Shown: piece after piece, positions 43,901 through 55,900 of the stretch
Layout: each line of letters begins with the position of its first letter
Position numbering within the stretch: position 1 is the stretch's first letter
Origin: Siphonodentalium dalli
Lineage: Eukaryota; Mollusca; Scaphopoda; Gadilida; Siphonodentaliidae
Length of the DNA: 64,000 nt
Assembly: GCA_032622095.1 (NCBI GenBank)
Contig: CP136061.1
Location: 214,736,373 to 214,800,372 of the forward strand
Direction: 5' to 3'
Program-made: the position numbers and the translations under genes
Notes under the pieces: generated by a model
The model's input: only the letters and a program-made list of their open reading frames with translations
Told to the model about the DNA's origin: nothing
The model's database searches: none

Positions 43901-44682
43901 GTTACGGGTACGAAAGTTTACTGAAATATAATTAATAAGCTCCAAAATGACCATCAAAACGGCCCTTCTTCACATATTCAACCAGACATAGCAGTTAATA
44001 TTCAACCAGACATAGCATTTAATATTCAACCATCAAATGCAGATATGAATTCCATTGTTCGGGGAACGTGTGGTGTGGGTGAATAAATTAGTCAGGTTTG
44101 GGCACGCTTTCGAAAACGCGCGGTCTAAGCAGGTGCACGAGGCGCGCGTGACGCTAAATAATTGTGGCGGGACTCCATTGTTTCAGGAGCGCGTGGTCTA
44201 ACCAGGTGACTATGCAGGTGCACGCTTCCATTGTTTCAGGATAGCGTGGTCCAAACAGCTACACGCTTCCATTGTTCCAGGAGCACGTGGTCCAAACAGC
44301 TGCACGATTCACGTGTGGTTCTATCATTGGCGCTCGGTTATCAGAATAATTCTGGTGGCCATTGTTGGGTCAAATAAGGAGGAGTTTCGGTACCCTATCA
44401 TATAATTAAGAATGAGCGACTTTAATTAATTAAAACCTATCAAATAATTAAGAACGAAAAGGAGGGGCTTCATTAATTCATTCTACCTATCATATAAGTG
44501 AGAAGGAAAAGGATGGGTTTTCATACAATAAGGACCCCTAATAAACCCCTACCATTGGCCCATTAAGACAATAGGGCGAAACAAAGGGGGACAAAGGACC
44601 CATTGACGCATTGTGGAACCTTTAGAAATTGGGGGAGCTTAAGACACGCCCTCTTTAGCCCCAGCCAGACCCCCTATCATCA
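37940..44682 (-). repeat. giant element, right inverted arm
   Basis: It mirrors the left arm block for block. It is 42 bases longer overall, with net length change in the minisatellite at 41270-41830. Scattered single-base differences exist (for example the second codon of the 201-aa frame). Confidence 0.85.
39976..40581 (+). CDS. 201-aa protein of unknown function, right-arm copy
   Basis: Same frame as the left-arm copy but starting MEVIDM. Upstream is a CCAAT-type ATTGG near 39792 and A/T-rich sequence. An AATAAA lies at 40719-40724, 138 bases after the stop, so a short poly(A) transcript is plausible. Intactness in both arms is weak evidence of constraint, because the arms may be a recent duplication. 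Confidence 0.6.
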   Translation: MEVIDMLPAEMRQKVYKALVNSSTLCEEIKNELQQTWFRREEKLIIKLILEGHFVDGRDRLESLLERTEFETDFLLDIVDQLFSDCWLIRGIAKNNDIRGIRELVGDNFVRISVYKDVFFNERSLIFEEETSICGYIILPEPCEIFTIEKMFNEQLVLDYIINTTKTISELDSELIWTLGIIRNYGDYTLKTKKLGSEPHI

Positions 44683-44998
44683 GATATTGTTATTAATACC
44701 GTATATCAAGTCACTATAAAAAAAAAAATCGGCGACTCGAACATTAAGCGGGCCTTTAAAAGTAAAACTTATAATACGTGCGATGAATGGTAATTAATGA
44801 GCACCCACTTGGGCATGAATTGACAAGTTGCATGTGAAAAGCCAGCTGATTAATACAAAGAAATGTTTTAATTTCGAGAAAGCTTAATCTAAGAAAGAAA
44901 CGAACCTAACGGGAATACTACAGAAACGAACCACACATCTGATACAGTCAAACCAATGTAGGTTGCAAGTGTTATGTTAGAATCGGTTAGCTTGCGCC

Positions 44999-46121
44999 AT
45001 GGATGAACGTGAGCCTCTCATCAACCGGGATGGAAACAAATACGGAGATTCGACAATCGAGCAGAAGACCGACCCATGGCAGTGTCTATTTACGGGGTTG
45101 TGTTGTGCAGTTTTCTTCGGCGCTTCAGTTTTGTCTGGCATGTTCGTCACGCAGTATACGTTCAGTCGGGTGTTAGCAGAATACTCTCTAAACGACTCGG
45201 ATTCTACAAATAACAATTCACCGTGTCTCCAAAGCAACAACTCAAACAACGATTCGACAACTTTAGACGATGTTCAACGAGAAACAAGCAGATGGGGCCT
45301 TCGCCAGTCTCTTGCAATGGCTCTGCCAGCTGTGTTCGCCAACCTCATATATGGACCATTGACCGATTCGTGGGGGAGGAAACCCCTCATCATACTCTCA
45401 ACTTTCGGGGCTTTTGCGCAGACAATGGTCACTTTAGCAACCATTTATTGGGAACTTCCGCTTTTCTGTCTCGTGATCGCGAGTGCGTGTGATGGGATTA
45501 CCGGTTCCATGTTCACTTTTAACACAGCCATATTGAGCGTTGTTGCTGATGTGACTTTGCCCGGCAACCAGAGAACGGTAGTACTTGTGATAGTTCATGT
45601 TTTATCAGGGACAATATCTGTGGGTATTCTGCTCGCAAGTGGTTACATCATTTCTGAATATGGATTTTTAACACTTGGCATCGCCTTGCCGGCGATGTAC
45701 CTTTTCTGCTTGTTTGTCGAATGTTTTCTAATGAGGGAGACAATGAAAACAAGAGTAAAACGAAAAGGAATTCCCGATACCTTAACATCTATAATAAAGT
45801 TCTACCATAATATTCCGAGCAAGACCCGATTAACATATATTGTCAGCATATTGGCAATCTTTCTCTATGGAGTTTGTTCCTCGGGTGATCCAATGGTGCA
45901 GATCATTTACGCAATGGGCGAGCCATTTTGTTTTAGTTCCACGACAATAGGTTGGTACACTGCCACCAAGATTTTCACTCCAGAACTGGGATCTCTCGTC
46001 CTAATAAACCTACTACATTTGTGTCTGCGCGATGAGATGATTGTTACTCTTTCCTTTCTATCGATTAGCGGATCGCAGGTTCTCATGGCTATGGCTACGA
46101 CGGATATGGATATATTCCTAG
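44999..46121 (+). CDS. SLC46-like major facilitator transporter, 5' coding exon
   Basis: ATG in context GCGCCATGG. 374 complete codons run to a phase-1 donor GTGAGC at 46122. An EPLIN N-terminus precedes a first membrane segment at ~30-53. A luminal/external loop at ~64-90 has N-glycosylation sequons (N65, N72, N80, N84). MFS motif GPLTDSWGRKPL at 119-130 follows segment 2, then segments at ~129-150, 154-178, 192-215, 222-245, 278-297, 317-340 and 346-366. This is the organisation of SLC46 (proton-coupled folate / SLC46A3-type) carriers; substrate unknown. The family is ~450-500 aa, so ~100 C-terminal residues lie on exon(s) I could not find. The frame beyond 46121 reads into a transposon in the intron. 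Confidence 0.85.
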
Positions 46122-46153
46122 GTGAGCACAAATCAAATTTACATCTGATAACA

Positions 46154-46345
46154 TTAACCCTTTCAGTGCCAAGTCCGATTTTTGTATGTGTCAATGCATT
46201 CTCTTATATATGCGAGTCGACCATATGTCGTCTCGCATATATAAGAGAATGCATTGGCCTAACAAGTTTTCATCATTTGTTATTATTGTTTACAATTTTT
46301 TACAATTTTAATAATTTTTTCTTATATTCTTTAAAGAAAACATGT
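46154..46345. mobile_element. TTAA-type MITE copy in the transporter intron
   Basis: TTAACCCTTTCAGTGCC at 46154 starts 33 bases after the exon end. A hairpin at 46192-46257 (CAATGCATTCTCTTATATAT and complement) follows. 46250-46340 matches 9424-9500 in reverse. The right terminus was not located. Confidence 0.6.
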
Positions 46346-46668
46346 ATTTTATTTGAAATTCATTGGAAATATACTATTCAAAATTGCAAAGAAACTCGAA
46401 ATGCTAGACGTAGTTAATTGGGAGGGGTTTCTCAAATGCGTATCGTGGTATATATGAATTTCTTGTGTATAACCTGTTTTCATTTCTACACACGTCAAGA
46501 TATGACACTCTTCATAAAGTAATTTCATGATATCTCTTATAATAAACATGACAGAATGTACTGCGTTTATTGTATTAAAAACAAAAATTCCTGAACAAAA
46601 TTTATTTTAACCATCCATTTTTAATGCCAAAAATATTGTCTGCAATAATTACAAATTAATACCATTCT

Positions 46669-46757
46669 TATTTGGAACTTCCGATTTTCTGTCTCGTGAT
46701 CGCGAGTGCATGCGATGGGATTACCGATTCTATGTTCACTTTTAACACAGCCATATT
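46669..46757 (+). pseudogene. partial duplicate of the transporter exon, fragment 1
   Basis: It matches 45449-45536 with few changes (encodes ELPIFCLVIASACDG, TDSMFTFNTAI). It stops at an ATATT target site where the 3-kb element begins. Confidence 0.85.
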
Positions 46758-47518
46758 CACTGTCGGATACCGTTCAGGTTCGGACATTCCAAGATGGCGG
46801 CGCCAAGTAAAGAAGATAAACGGTAAGTGTATATATTGTCTCCAAGCATCAATTAGCGACATCTTTCGGCGATACACCTTAAACAGTTATGTAGGAATTT
46901 GTATGCCCAACACCTACGCAACACGCCTTTCGCACGACAGCCATGTGAACTGTTGTATTTGGCGTGTCAAGTCGTCATAATTTTTCGAAATTTTATCCAG
47001 GCGAAATGTCGCTTTTTCGTATTTTTTTGGCCCTGGTCTCATGGGTCCGCAAATTTATGTATTGTTGTGGGTAGATTAGGTTACCACACATCTTCGGAAT
47101 GCAAAACCGGCGATATTTATATTGTCTAACTCCGAAAAACGACCTTTGAAAATTTCAAAATGTTCAGGTTCAGATTCGCAATATTCCCCGATGATTTTGT
47201 TCAGGTTCAGACACAATTTTCGTTCAGGTTCGGACAAATTTCGTTCAGGTTCGGACTCATCAAAAACCTCGCATAGAAGTGACATGCTGAGCTGCAGTCG
47301 CGTTCTTATTGCGTTTTTGTGCGTATTGCTTATCTTCTATTCGTAAAAAAAAACGATAATGTGGAACACGTGGCATGGTTTTAGCCCACTCGCGAATAAT
47401 TTGGGCGGAGTTGCTTATTTTATGCATGTGAGATACATGCATGCGCTCACGTGGTTCCCTTCCACATCCACATACGAGGCCACGAATGTCGCCGCAGGTA
47501 GATGAGCGGTATCTGGAG

Positions 47519-47592
47519 AAGTCGGCCCCGCGCGAAGTCGGCCCCATCGAAGACGGCCCCACTCGAAGTCGGCCCCAGAGAAGTCGGCCCCA
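47519..47592 (+). repeat. GAAGTCGGCCCC minisatellite
   Basis: Five tandem ~15-base units with variable tetranucleotide spacers, inside the 46758-49792 element. Confidence 0.8.
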
Positions 47593-48003
47593 TTAATTAG
47601 AAGGGATTAATTCGGCTTAATTTTATTGAGATAGTGTTTATTTAGGCTAATTGTGAGGTCCCCAACTTAATTTGATTGATGCTGAGCGGATTGCCGTCTG
47701 CCTATTGTGTTGGCTAGCTGGCATGTCCACGAATATGTAACAAGGGTGAAGTAATGTCCACTCGTGAATATGTAACAGATGAGCAGATAACTGTACATAA
47801 CTGTCGATACATCCTCCTGTTACATGTTAGTGCACGCATGGCCATTGATATTAGACTGGTATTCACTGGTGGTGATGTAACATTCCAAGCTGCAAAACAG
47901 AGTTCAGTCCCCTCGCTAAGCTAAGTCTTGCACAACTTTGCACGGAGCTTGGTAACATTCATGTCAATTTCAGAACTGAGTTAAAGGGGTACTGTACGCC
48001 ATG

Positions 48004-48166
48004 TTCAATAAATTCCCGGTAATACCAACGATTCGAAAATCGATAAGAACGATTAGAAATTTGAGTCGGAGATGTATTCTGTAAACGTTCTCCGACTCAA
48101 ATTACTAATCTTTCTGTATATTATCGATATTAGATTAATTGTTGGTATTACCGGGAATTTATTGAA
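48004..48166. repeat. 163-bp fold-back hairpin
   Basis: TTCAATAAATTCCCGGTAAT pairs with its complement at the right end, and GAGTCGGAG pairs with CTCCGACTC near the centre. A TTAAAGGGGTACTGTAC end just before it (47981) matches the MITE at 23826, suggesting a nested copy. Confidence 0.8.
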
Positions 48167-48900
48167 GAATATTCTGTAAACGTTCAAATCAACAGGTTAT
48201 CTTAAAATCAAAGTTCATAATTTGATATCAATTAAATTTATGAATGGAGCCAAAAATTAAATTACGAATTTCGTGTACAAGACGTAATCAAATAAATTGA
48301 CGGATAGTGGATTGGGCAACGCGTGGCACATACGATCGTGTAAAACATGTTGATACAGGGCATATACCCAAGCCACTCAATGGCCAGTGAAAATAACTTA
48401 AATGGGTATATAACATAAAATTTATTTGATATATTTGCTTGAAAACTGTACAGAAATTACTCGACAATGACAATTGGTATTTTTGCATTCCGGCTAATCT
48501 GCCATCCATAACATTACTTCATACTCAACAAACTTTAAAATAGCGGAAAGCTGGTTACCTTTTTCTACGAGTCAAAGACTATAGACACCAACAACATTTG
48601 AGTACAGTATCCATTTCAAGCATTCAATGATTGAGGCCTTTTATAACAACGTCACGTTTAAATCATGCACCATGCATGTCCCCCCGTAACTCTTGACAGT
48701 GGAACATCGAGGTTATGAATTACCCTTGAACTAACAGTTTCACTAATCGTGACGTTCTAGCGCGCTGAGCTTGACGTCACCTAACACAGGATTGATAGGT
48801 CTGCTACTGAATTATTCTTATTGGTGCTGATTGGTGTGAATTTATCTGATAACCTATGAAAATCACACCACATGGTAGCTATTGATGTGGGGACAAAATC

Positions 48901-49041
48901 GTTATCTCCGCCAACATCGTGGAATACATGGAGATTTAATACCCGGATGTCTCTTTTTGAAACCCCTTGGCTCCGCCTCGGGGTTCAAAATCGAGAACCA
49001 GGTATTAAATATCCATGTACCCCCGATATTGCAGAAGATAA
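48901..49041. repeat. ~140-bp fold-back hairpin
   Basis: TACATGGAGATTTAATACC pairs with GGTATTAAATATCCATGTA, and GAACCCC pairs with GGGGTTC at the centre. Confidence 0.78.
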
Positions 49042-49792
49042 GTAATATTACCACTGTTGCTCATATGTAATATGGCAATGTAATTTCATTTCCCACTAGC
49101 TGGTGTATAGTCGACATTGCTCGATAATATTTAACTGTGGCTGTTAACGCATTAATTCGGAGAATTTACCACCTATATTTGGAAATTTCAGCTGACATAT
49201 TTAGATATAACAATGCATGTGCGTAAATAACACGCACAATAAGAACGCTACTGCACCTCGGCATGTCATTTCTAGGTAAGGTTTTGATGCGTCCGAACCT
49301 GAACTAAAATTGTCCGAACCTGAACGAAATTTGTCCGAACCTGAACAAAATCATCGGGAATGTTGCGAATCTGAACCTGAACATTTTGAAATTTTCAAAG
49401 GTCGTTTTTCGGAGTTAGACAATAAAACTATCGCCTGTTTTGCATTCCGAAGATGTGTGGTAACCTAATCTACCCACAACAATACACAAATTTGCGGATC
49501 CATGAGCCCAGGGCCAAATAAATACGAAAAAGCGAACATTTCGCCGCCTCGATAAAATTTCGAAAAATTATGACGACTTGACACACCAAATATAACAATT
49601 CACATGCCTGTCGTGCGAAAGGCGTGTTACGTAGGTGTTGAGCATACAAATTCCTACATAACTGTTTAAAGGTGTATCACCGAAAGATGTCGTTAATTGA
49701 TGCTTGGAGACAATATATACACTTACCGTTTATCTTCTTTACTGGGCGCCGCCATCTTGGAATGTCCGAACCTAAACGGGTACCCGACAGTG

Positions 49793-49814
49793 ATATTGAG
49801 CGTTGTTGCTGATG
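49793..49814 (+). pseudogene. partial duplicate of the transporter exon, fragment 2
   Basis: ATATTGAGCGTTGTTGCTGA plus TG, between the two transposons. It matches 45530-45551 and links fragments 1 and 3. Confidence 0.8.
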
Positions 49815-51180
49815 CAGGGATGTGGCTAGAGGGTCTCCGCTGGGGGGGGGGGGGTGTCCACCTTAGGAATTTCCAACTGCACCCCCCCCCCCCCATTGAG
49901 TCGGAATAACACCAACACAACTTTTTGCATAATTCCATTTGCACCCCCCCCCCCCTTGGATCGGAATCACACCAACACAACTTTTTTGCATAATTCCATT
50001 TACACCCCCCCCCCCCTTGACTCGGAATCGCACCAACCAACACAACTTTTTGCATAATTCCATTTGCACCCCCCTTGTACCTCATGCTCAGGCCTAATTT
50101 CCTATATATTCATAAGCCATGCTTCTATTTTCCCAGTATGAGAACATTAAGATATTTTAACCTGAAAATTGCCCCAACAAAAACAACTAGTGATCTAATT
50201 CCAGACAAATGCACACAGCTGCCGACAACATACCAGGAAACACCGGGCCGACATTCAGATATTTTAACCTGAAACATTGCATAAATCCTAACATCTAGTG
50301 GTCTAACTCCATACAAATGCACACGGCTACAGGCAAGAGACCACGACACACCGAGCTGACGTACATCGTTGTTTGGCCCGGTGTGAGAAAATTTTGAAAA
50401 CTATATACAAGAAAATCGTAAATCCTAGCATCTAGACTGGCCTCAACTGAAGCTTTCCTAGTGTTGGAAATTTCAAACCTCATGCTCCCCCTCAGGTTGG
50501 AAAATTCTTCAACTGATGACCATTTATGTCTACAAGTTTGACCAAATGTAGTAAAATATTGTTTTACTGAACTAATTAGCAGTTTTGTATTGGCCATGTG
50601 GATGGGGCCATGCCACACCGGGCCGACCATGGTTCGGCCTGGTGTGCGAAAATTTTGAAATCTGAACAAGAAAATCGCAAAATCCTAACATCTAGACTAG
50701 CCTCAAGCCTTCCTACTGTTGGAAATTTCAAACCCTACACCCCCACTTAGGTTGGAAAATTTCCAACTGATGACAATTCCAATGACAATGTTGACCAATT
50801 GTATGACAATATTGTTTTCTTAAATTAACTAGAAGTTTTTGACTGGCCACGGGGGAGGGACCAGGACACAAGCTTTCCAAGTGTTGGAAATTTCCAACCT
50901 GTCACCCCCCTAAGGTTGGAAAATTTCCAACTGATGTCCATTTCTGTCAAAAATTTTGACCAAAAATAGGAACATATGCAAATATTGGTCGAAAAACAAT
51001 AAATTCCCCCCAATAAATTGTTTTATAATCAAACTACAAGAACATTTTCAACCTATTGTTGGTGTGAAATTTCGTTGTGGCAGGTATGAAATTTCCAACT
51101 ATTGAAAATATAGCTCTCTGCTGGGGGGGGGGGGGTGAGACACCCCCACACCCCCCTCTAGTCACATCCCTGTGCTGATG
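49807..51180. mobile_element. hAT-like non-autonomous element (1,358 bp) with 8-bp target duplication
   Basis: TGCTGATG at 49807-49814 and 51173-51180. The ends are CAGGGATGTGGCTAGAGG and the complement of CAGGGATGTGACTAGAGG. CAGGG ends with an 8-bp duplication are the hAT hallmark. Inside are four ~58-60-bp units (49875-50068) with C-runs and CGGAATCACACCAACACAAC, then ~240-bp TTGGAAATTTC/GGTTGGAAAATT repeats (50455-50945). No transposase was recognised. Confidence 0.85.
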
Positions 51181-51306
51181 TGACTTTGTCCGGCAACCAG
51201 AGAATGGTAGTTCTTGTGATAGTTCATGTTTTATCAGGGACAATATATGTGGGTATTCTGCTCGCAAGTGGTTACATCATTTCAGAATATGGATTTTTAA
51301 CACTAG
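51173..51306 (+). pseudogene. partial duplicate of the transporter exon, fragment 3
   Basis: It matches 45544-45677 with a few substitutions and encodes GNQRMVVLVIVHVLSGTIYV and further transporter residues. Homology ends after GGATTTTTAACACT. Confidence 0.85.
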
Positions 51307-52866
51307 TAGTTGCAGAATGCAGATACAACAAAATCGTTCATGACATAGCAATTTTTCCTTTTCCTAAACTATATGCAGTTGGTGGACCCAACTAATCAAA
51401 CAGAGCTAGACGCTCTCGATTAGTTGGGAAGTTGGAGCTTCAATCCATGGGCTTTTCAATTATTATGAATTTTTTCCCATTTATAACATGCAAATACAAA
51501 CATTGCATATCAATTATGTTGAAGACTAATCTGTTCTGAGTCAGTATCAACAAGCTACCCGACGAAAAAATCCAAATGTGAAATTTGTAGCTGTTTTAAA
51601 AATACGTGGTAGACGGCTTGCCGAAGCGCTACTTCGGGAAAAATTAGACACTACACTGCCTCATTTCAATCATCAAATTCACATGTAACTAGATGGTTTT
51701 ATCTGCTACCATTAAGTAATACACGTCAAGCGATAGTGACAGATTACGAAGTCATTGTGCACAATACCTGACTCTCGAAATATAATCCGAACTTTGAGAG
51801 AAATCCGAGACCGTTAATTTGTCAACATTTAAAACTTGAACTGTAGTAAATTGACGTAACGGAAAAGCGGAACGAACTTACAACTGCATATATATTGTTG
51901 TCTCCAAACTCACTCATCGTGGTATCCATTCTTGTTATATGTGCTTTTAAATCTATTTTAATCGAGAAAAAAAAACTCGTAACAAACAAGAACGCGAGAA
52001 CATGTTATAGTCGGAATCCAATTATGTTCGTTCCGTTTCCGTTTCCTGTTTCACTGTTTTGACGGCTTTTTGCAAATACAAAATGGCTGGAAGTTCGAGG
52101 CGGTAGAAATATGCTCTCGATTTATGCGAAGAATGACACGACTAACATCTGAAACATGCATTGATACCACACTAGAAATGTACTAGAAGCTCTTATCTAC
52201 AAGTATGTGGCAGTTTTGGCTGTTAAATAATATATATTAGTGTGTGTTATGTCTACAATGTTGATTCTACAGATTATATGAATAACACACAAAACTTTAT
52301 AATATATAACAGAAAGGCCATATAACATGTTTTGGCTAATTTTGCAAAATTTCTTATTATTCAAAATGGATTTCATCTGGAAAAGTAAAATTATTGGTGT
52401 ATATGATAAATTGAAACATATTTCAGGAAACAATTATAGCACAAGCACGTTGTATATCTTAAAGCCCGGTATATATAGTCTTAAGCGGACACAAGGTACT
52501 CGCAGTGGGTAAATGTGTAAACATATAACATACTGTAAAGTCTTCATCACCAACAACATGGAGAAATATATCAACTTTCTTCTTATATTCATTACTGATA
52601 GTTGTCCAATAACGCAATGTCACATATTGAAACCATTGCAATGAACACAGAACTGTTACAGTTATTTTGTCAACAAACATATTTAGTCTGAATATGATAT
52701 CCAGAATATTTTTCAATGCTTTTACAATGTTTATCGTCAAATTGTGATTGGACTTTGGTATATCTTTTTGAAATAATTTTACTTTTACATAACAATGGCG
52801 TTTACAGGCGAATTCCCATTATATTGGAGAGTTATTAATAATAAAAATAAATTCAGAGTCAATGTA
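51307..52866. other. gene-free stretch before the satellite
   Basis: No coding exon with splice sites was recognised. It is A/T-rich with short frames only. The missing 3' exons of the transporter were not found here. Confidence 0.4.
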
Positions 52867-52931
52867 TTTGTTCATATAATTGCTGATGCTACTTGTTTTA
52901 CAGTCTTTATTTGTTCATATAATTGCTGATG
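52867..52931 (+). repeat. founder-like direct duplication at the satellite edge
   Basis: TTTGTTCATATAATTGCTGA appears at 52867 and again 43 bases later at 52910, where it leads directly into the array. Confidence 0.7.
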
Positions 52932-55900
52932 ATATAGATATACTTGCTGATGATATACTTGCTGATGATATAGTTGCTGATGATATAGATATACTTGCTG
53001 ATGATATAATTGCTGATGATATAGATATACTTGCTGATGATATACTTGCTGATGATATACTTGCTGATGATATAGATATACTTGCTGATATAATTGCTGA
53101 TGATATACTTGCTGATGATATAATTGCTGATGATATACATATACTTGCTGATGATATAATTGCTGATGATATAGATATACTTGCTGATGATATACTTGCT
53201 GATGATATAGTTGCTGATGATATAATTGCTGATGATATACTTGCTGATGATATAATTGCTGATGATATAGATATACTTGCTGATGATATACTTGCTGATG
53301 ATATAATTGCTGATGATATAATTGCTGATGATATACTTGCTGATGATATAATTGCTGATGATATACATATACTTGCTGATGATATAATTGCTGATGATAT
53401 AGTTGCTGATGATATACTTGCTGATGATATAGTTGCTGATGATATAGTTGCTGATGATATAGTTGCTGATGATATACTTGCTGATGATATAATTGCTGAT
53501 GATATAATTGCTGATGATATAATTGCTGATGATATAATTGCTGATGATATAGATATACTTGCTGATGATATAATTGCTGATGATATAATAGCTGATGATA
53601 TAGTTGCTGATGATATACTTGCTGATGATATAGTTGCTGATGATATAATTGCTGATGATATAATTGCTGATGATATAATTGCTGATGATATAGTTGCTGA
53701 TGATATACTTGCTGATGATATAATTGCTGATGATATAATTGCTGATGATATATATATACTTGCTGATGATATACTTGCTGATGATATAATTGCTGATGAT
53801 ATAATTGCTGATGATATACTTGCTGATGATATACTTGCTGATGATATAATTGCTGATGATATAATTGCTGATGATATAATTGCTGATGATATAATTGCTG
53901 ATGATATAGTTGCTGATGATATACTTGCTGATGATATAATTGCTGATGATATAATTGCTGATGATATATATATACTTGCTGATGATATACTTGCTGATGA
54001 TATAATTGCTGATGATATAGATATACTTGCTGATGATATAATTGCTGATGATATACTTGCTGATGATATATATATATACTTGCTGATGATATAATTGCTG
54101 ATGATATAGATATAATTGCTGATGATATAATTGCTGATGATATAGATATACTTGCTGATGATATACTTGCTGATGATATAATTGCTGATGATATAGATAT
54201 ACTTGCTGATGATATAGATATACTTGCTGATGATATACTTGCTGATATAGATATACTTGCTGATGATATAGTTGCTGATGATATAGATATACTTGCTGAT
54301 GATATAATTGCTGATGATATAGATATACTTGCTGATGATATAATTGCTGATGATATAGATATACTTGCTGATGATATAATTGCTGATGATATAGATATAC
54401 TTGCTGATGATATACTTGCTGATGATATAATTGCTGATGATATACTTGCTGATGATATAATTGCTGATGATATAGATATACTTGCTGATGATATACTTGC
54501 TGATGATATAATTGCTGATGATATAATTGCTGATGATATACTTGCTGATGATATAATTGCTGATGATATACATATACTTGCTGATGATATAATTGCTGAT
54601 GATATAGATATACTTGCTGATGATATACTTGCTGATGATATAGTTGCTGATGATATAGTTGCTGATGATATAGTTGCTGATGATATACTTGCTGATGATA
54701 TAATTGCTGATGATATAATTGCTGATGATATAATTGCTGATGATATAATTGCTGATGATATAGATATACTTGCTGATGATATAATTGCTGATGATATAAT
54801 TGCTGATGATATAGTTGCTGATGATATACTTGCTGATGATATAGTTGCTGATGATATAATTGCTGATGATATAATTGCTGATGATATAATTGCTGATGAT
54901 ATAGTTGCTGATGATATACTTGCTGATGATATAATTGCTGATGATATAATTGCTGATGATATATATATACTTGCTGATGATATACTTGCTGATGATATAC
55001 TTGCTGATGATATAATTGCTGATGATATAATTGCTGATGATATAGTTGCTGATGATATACTTGCTGATGATATAATTGCTGATGATATAATTGCTGATGA
55101 TATAATTGCTGATGATATAGTTGCTGATGATATACTTGCTGATGATATAATTGCTGATGATATAATTGCTGATGATATATATATACTTGCTGATGATATA
55201 CTTGCTGATGATATAATTGCTGATGATATAGATATACTTGCTGATGATATAATTGCTGATGATATACTTGCTGATGATATATATATACTTGCTGATGATA
55301 TAATTGCTGATGATATAGATATACTTGCTGATGATATAATTGCTGATGATATAGATATACTTGCTGATGATATACTTGCTGGTGATATAATTGCTGATGA
55401 TATAGATATACTTGCTGATGATATAGATATACTTGCTGATGATATACTTGCTGATGATATAGATATACTTGCTGATGATATAGTTGCTGATGATATAGAT
55501 ATACTTGCTGATGATATAATTGCTGATGATATAGATATACTTGCTGATGATATAATTGCTGATGATATAGATATACTTGCTGATGATATAATTGCTGATG
55601 ATATAGATATACTTGCTGATGATATAATTGCTGATGATATACTTGCTGATGATATATATATACTTGCTGATGATATAATTGCTGATGATATAGATATACT
55701 TGCTGATGATATAATTGCCGATGATATAGATATACTTGCTGATGATATAATTGCTGATGATATATATATAATTGCTGATGATATACTTGCTGATGATATA
55801 GATATACTTGCTGATGATATAGTTGCTGATGATATAGATATACTTGCTGATGATATAATTGCTGATGATATACTTGCTGATGATATATATATACTTGCTG

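Larger units (their letters stand above)
29842..44682. mobile_element. 14.8-kb element with 6.7-kb terminal inverted repeats
   Basis: Starts TGATGATAGGGGGTCTGG and ends with its complement, flanked by a direct GATATT at 29836-29841 and 44683-44688 (6-bp target duplication). The arms (29842-36542 and 37940-44682) are near-identical and surround a 1,397-base unique spacer. Each arm holds one 201-aa frame, several tandem repeats and six AATAAAGAGCG motifs. No transposase, integrase or polymerase was recognised. A 6-bp duplication is compatible with several superfamilies (Polinton, Dada and IS3EU types), but the TGATGA terminus does not identify one. A recent insertion or recent arm homogenisation is implied by the identity. 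Confidence 0.82.
28328..44759. mobile_element. TTAA-flanked element split by the giant element
   Basis: TTAA at 28328-28331 is followed by AGGCCCACTTAATATTCGA. At 44733-44759 the complement (TCGAACATTAAGCGGGCCT) ends in TTAA. Removing the 29842-44682 insertion leaves a ~1.6-kb element with ~22-base TIRs, no coding sequence and a hairpin at 28547-28699. This is inference from end matching. Confidence 0.55.
46753..49797. mobile_element. 3,035-bp TIR element with CACTG ends and 5-bp target duplication
   Basis: ATATT at 46753-46757 and 49793-49797 flanks it. The left end CACTGTCGG and right end complement begin ~520-base TIRs with GGACATTCCAAGATGGCGGC and several GTTCAGGTTCGGAC sub-repeats (up to ~47275, and from ~49277). 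The heptamer-like CACTGTC end with a 5-bp duplication is reminiscent of Transib/RAG-type termini. No transposase was seen, so superfamily is unproven. Confidence 0.75.

Noticed and set aside
29842-44682. Polinton/Maverick or herpesvirus-type genome
   Set aside because: Size, 6-bp duplication and inverted arms are suggestive, but no polymerase, integrase, capsid or protease was recognised and the terminus does not match; left unclassified.
46122-46417. C-terminal extension of the transporter frame
   Set aside because: Begins at a consensus splice donor and then reads through a TTAA MITE and its hairpin; not part of the protein.
52880-54094. 404-codon ADDI-repeat frame with a hydrophobic start resembling a signal peptide
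   Set aside because: It starts at the satellite edge, the other strand is equally open, and there is no splice or promoter support. Kept only as a finding about the satellite.
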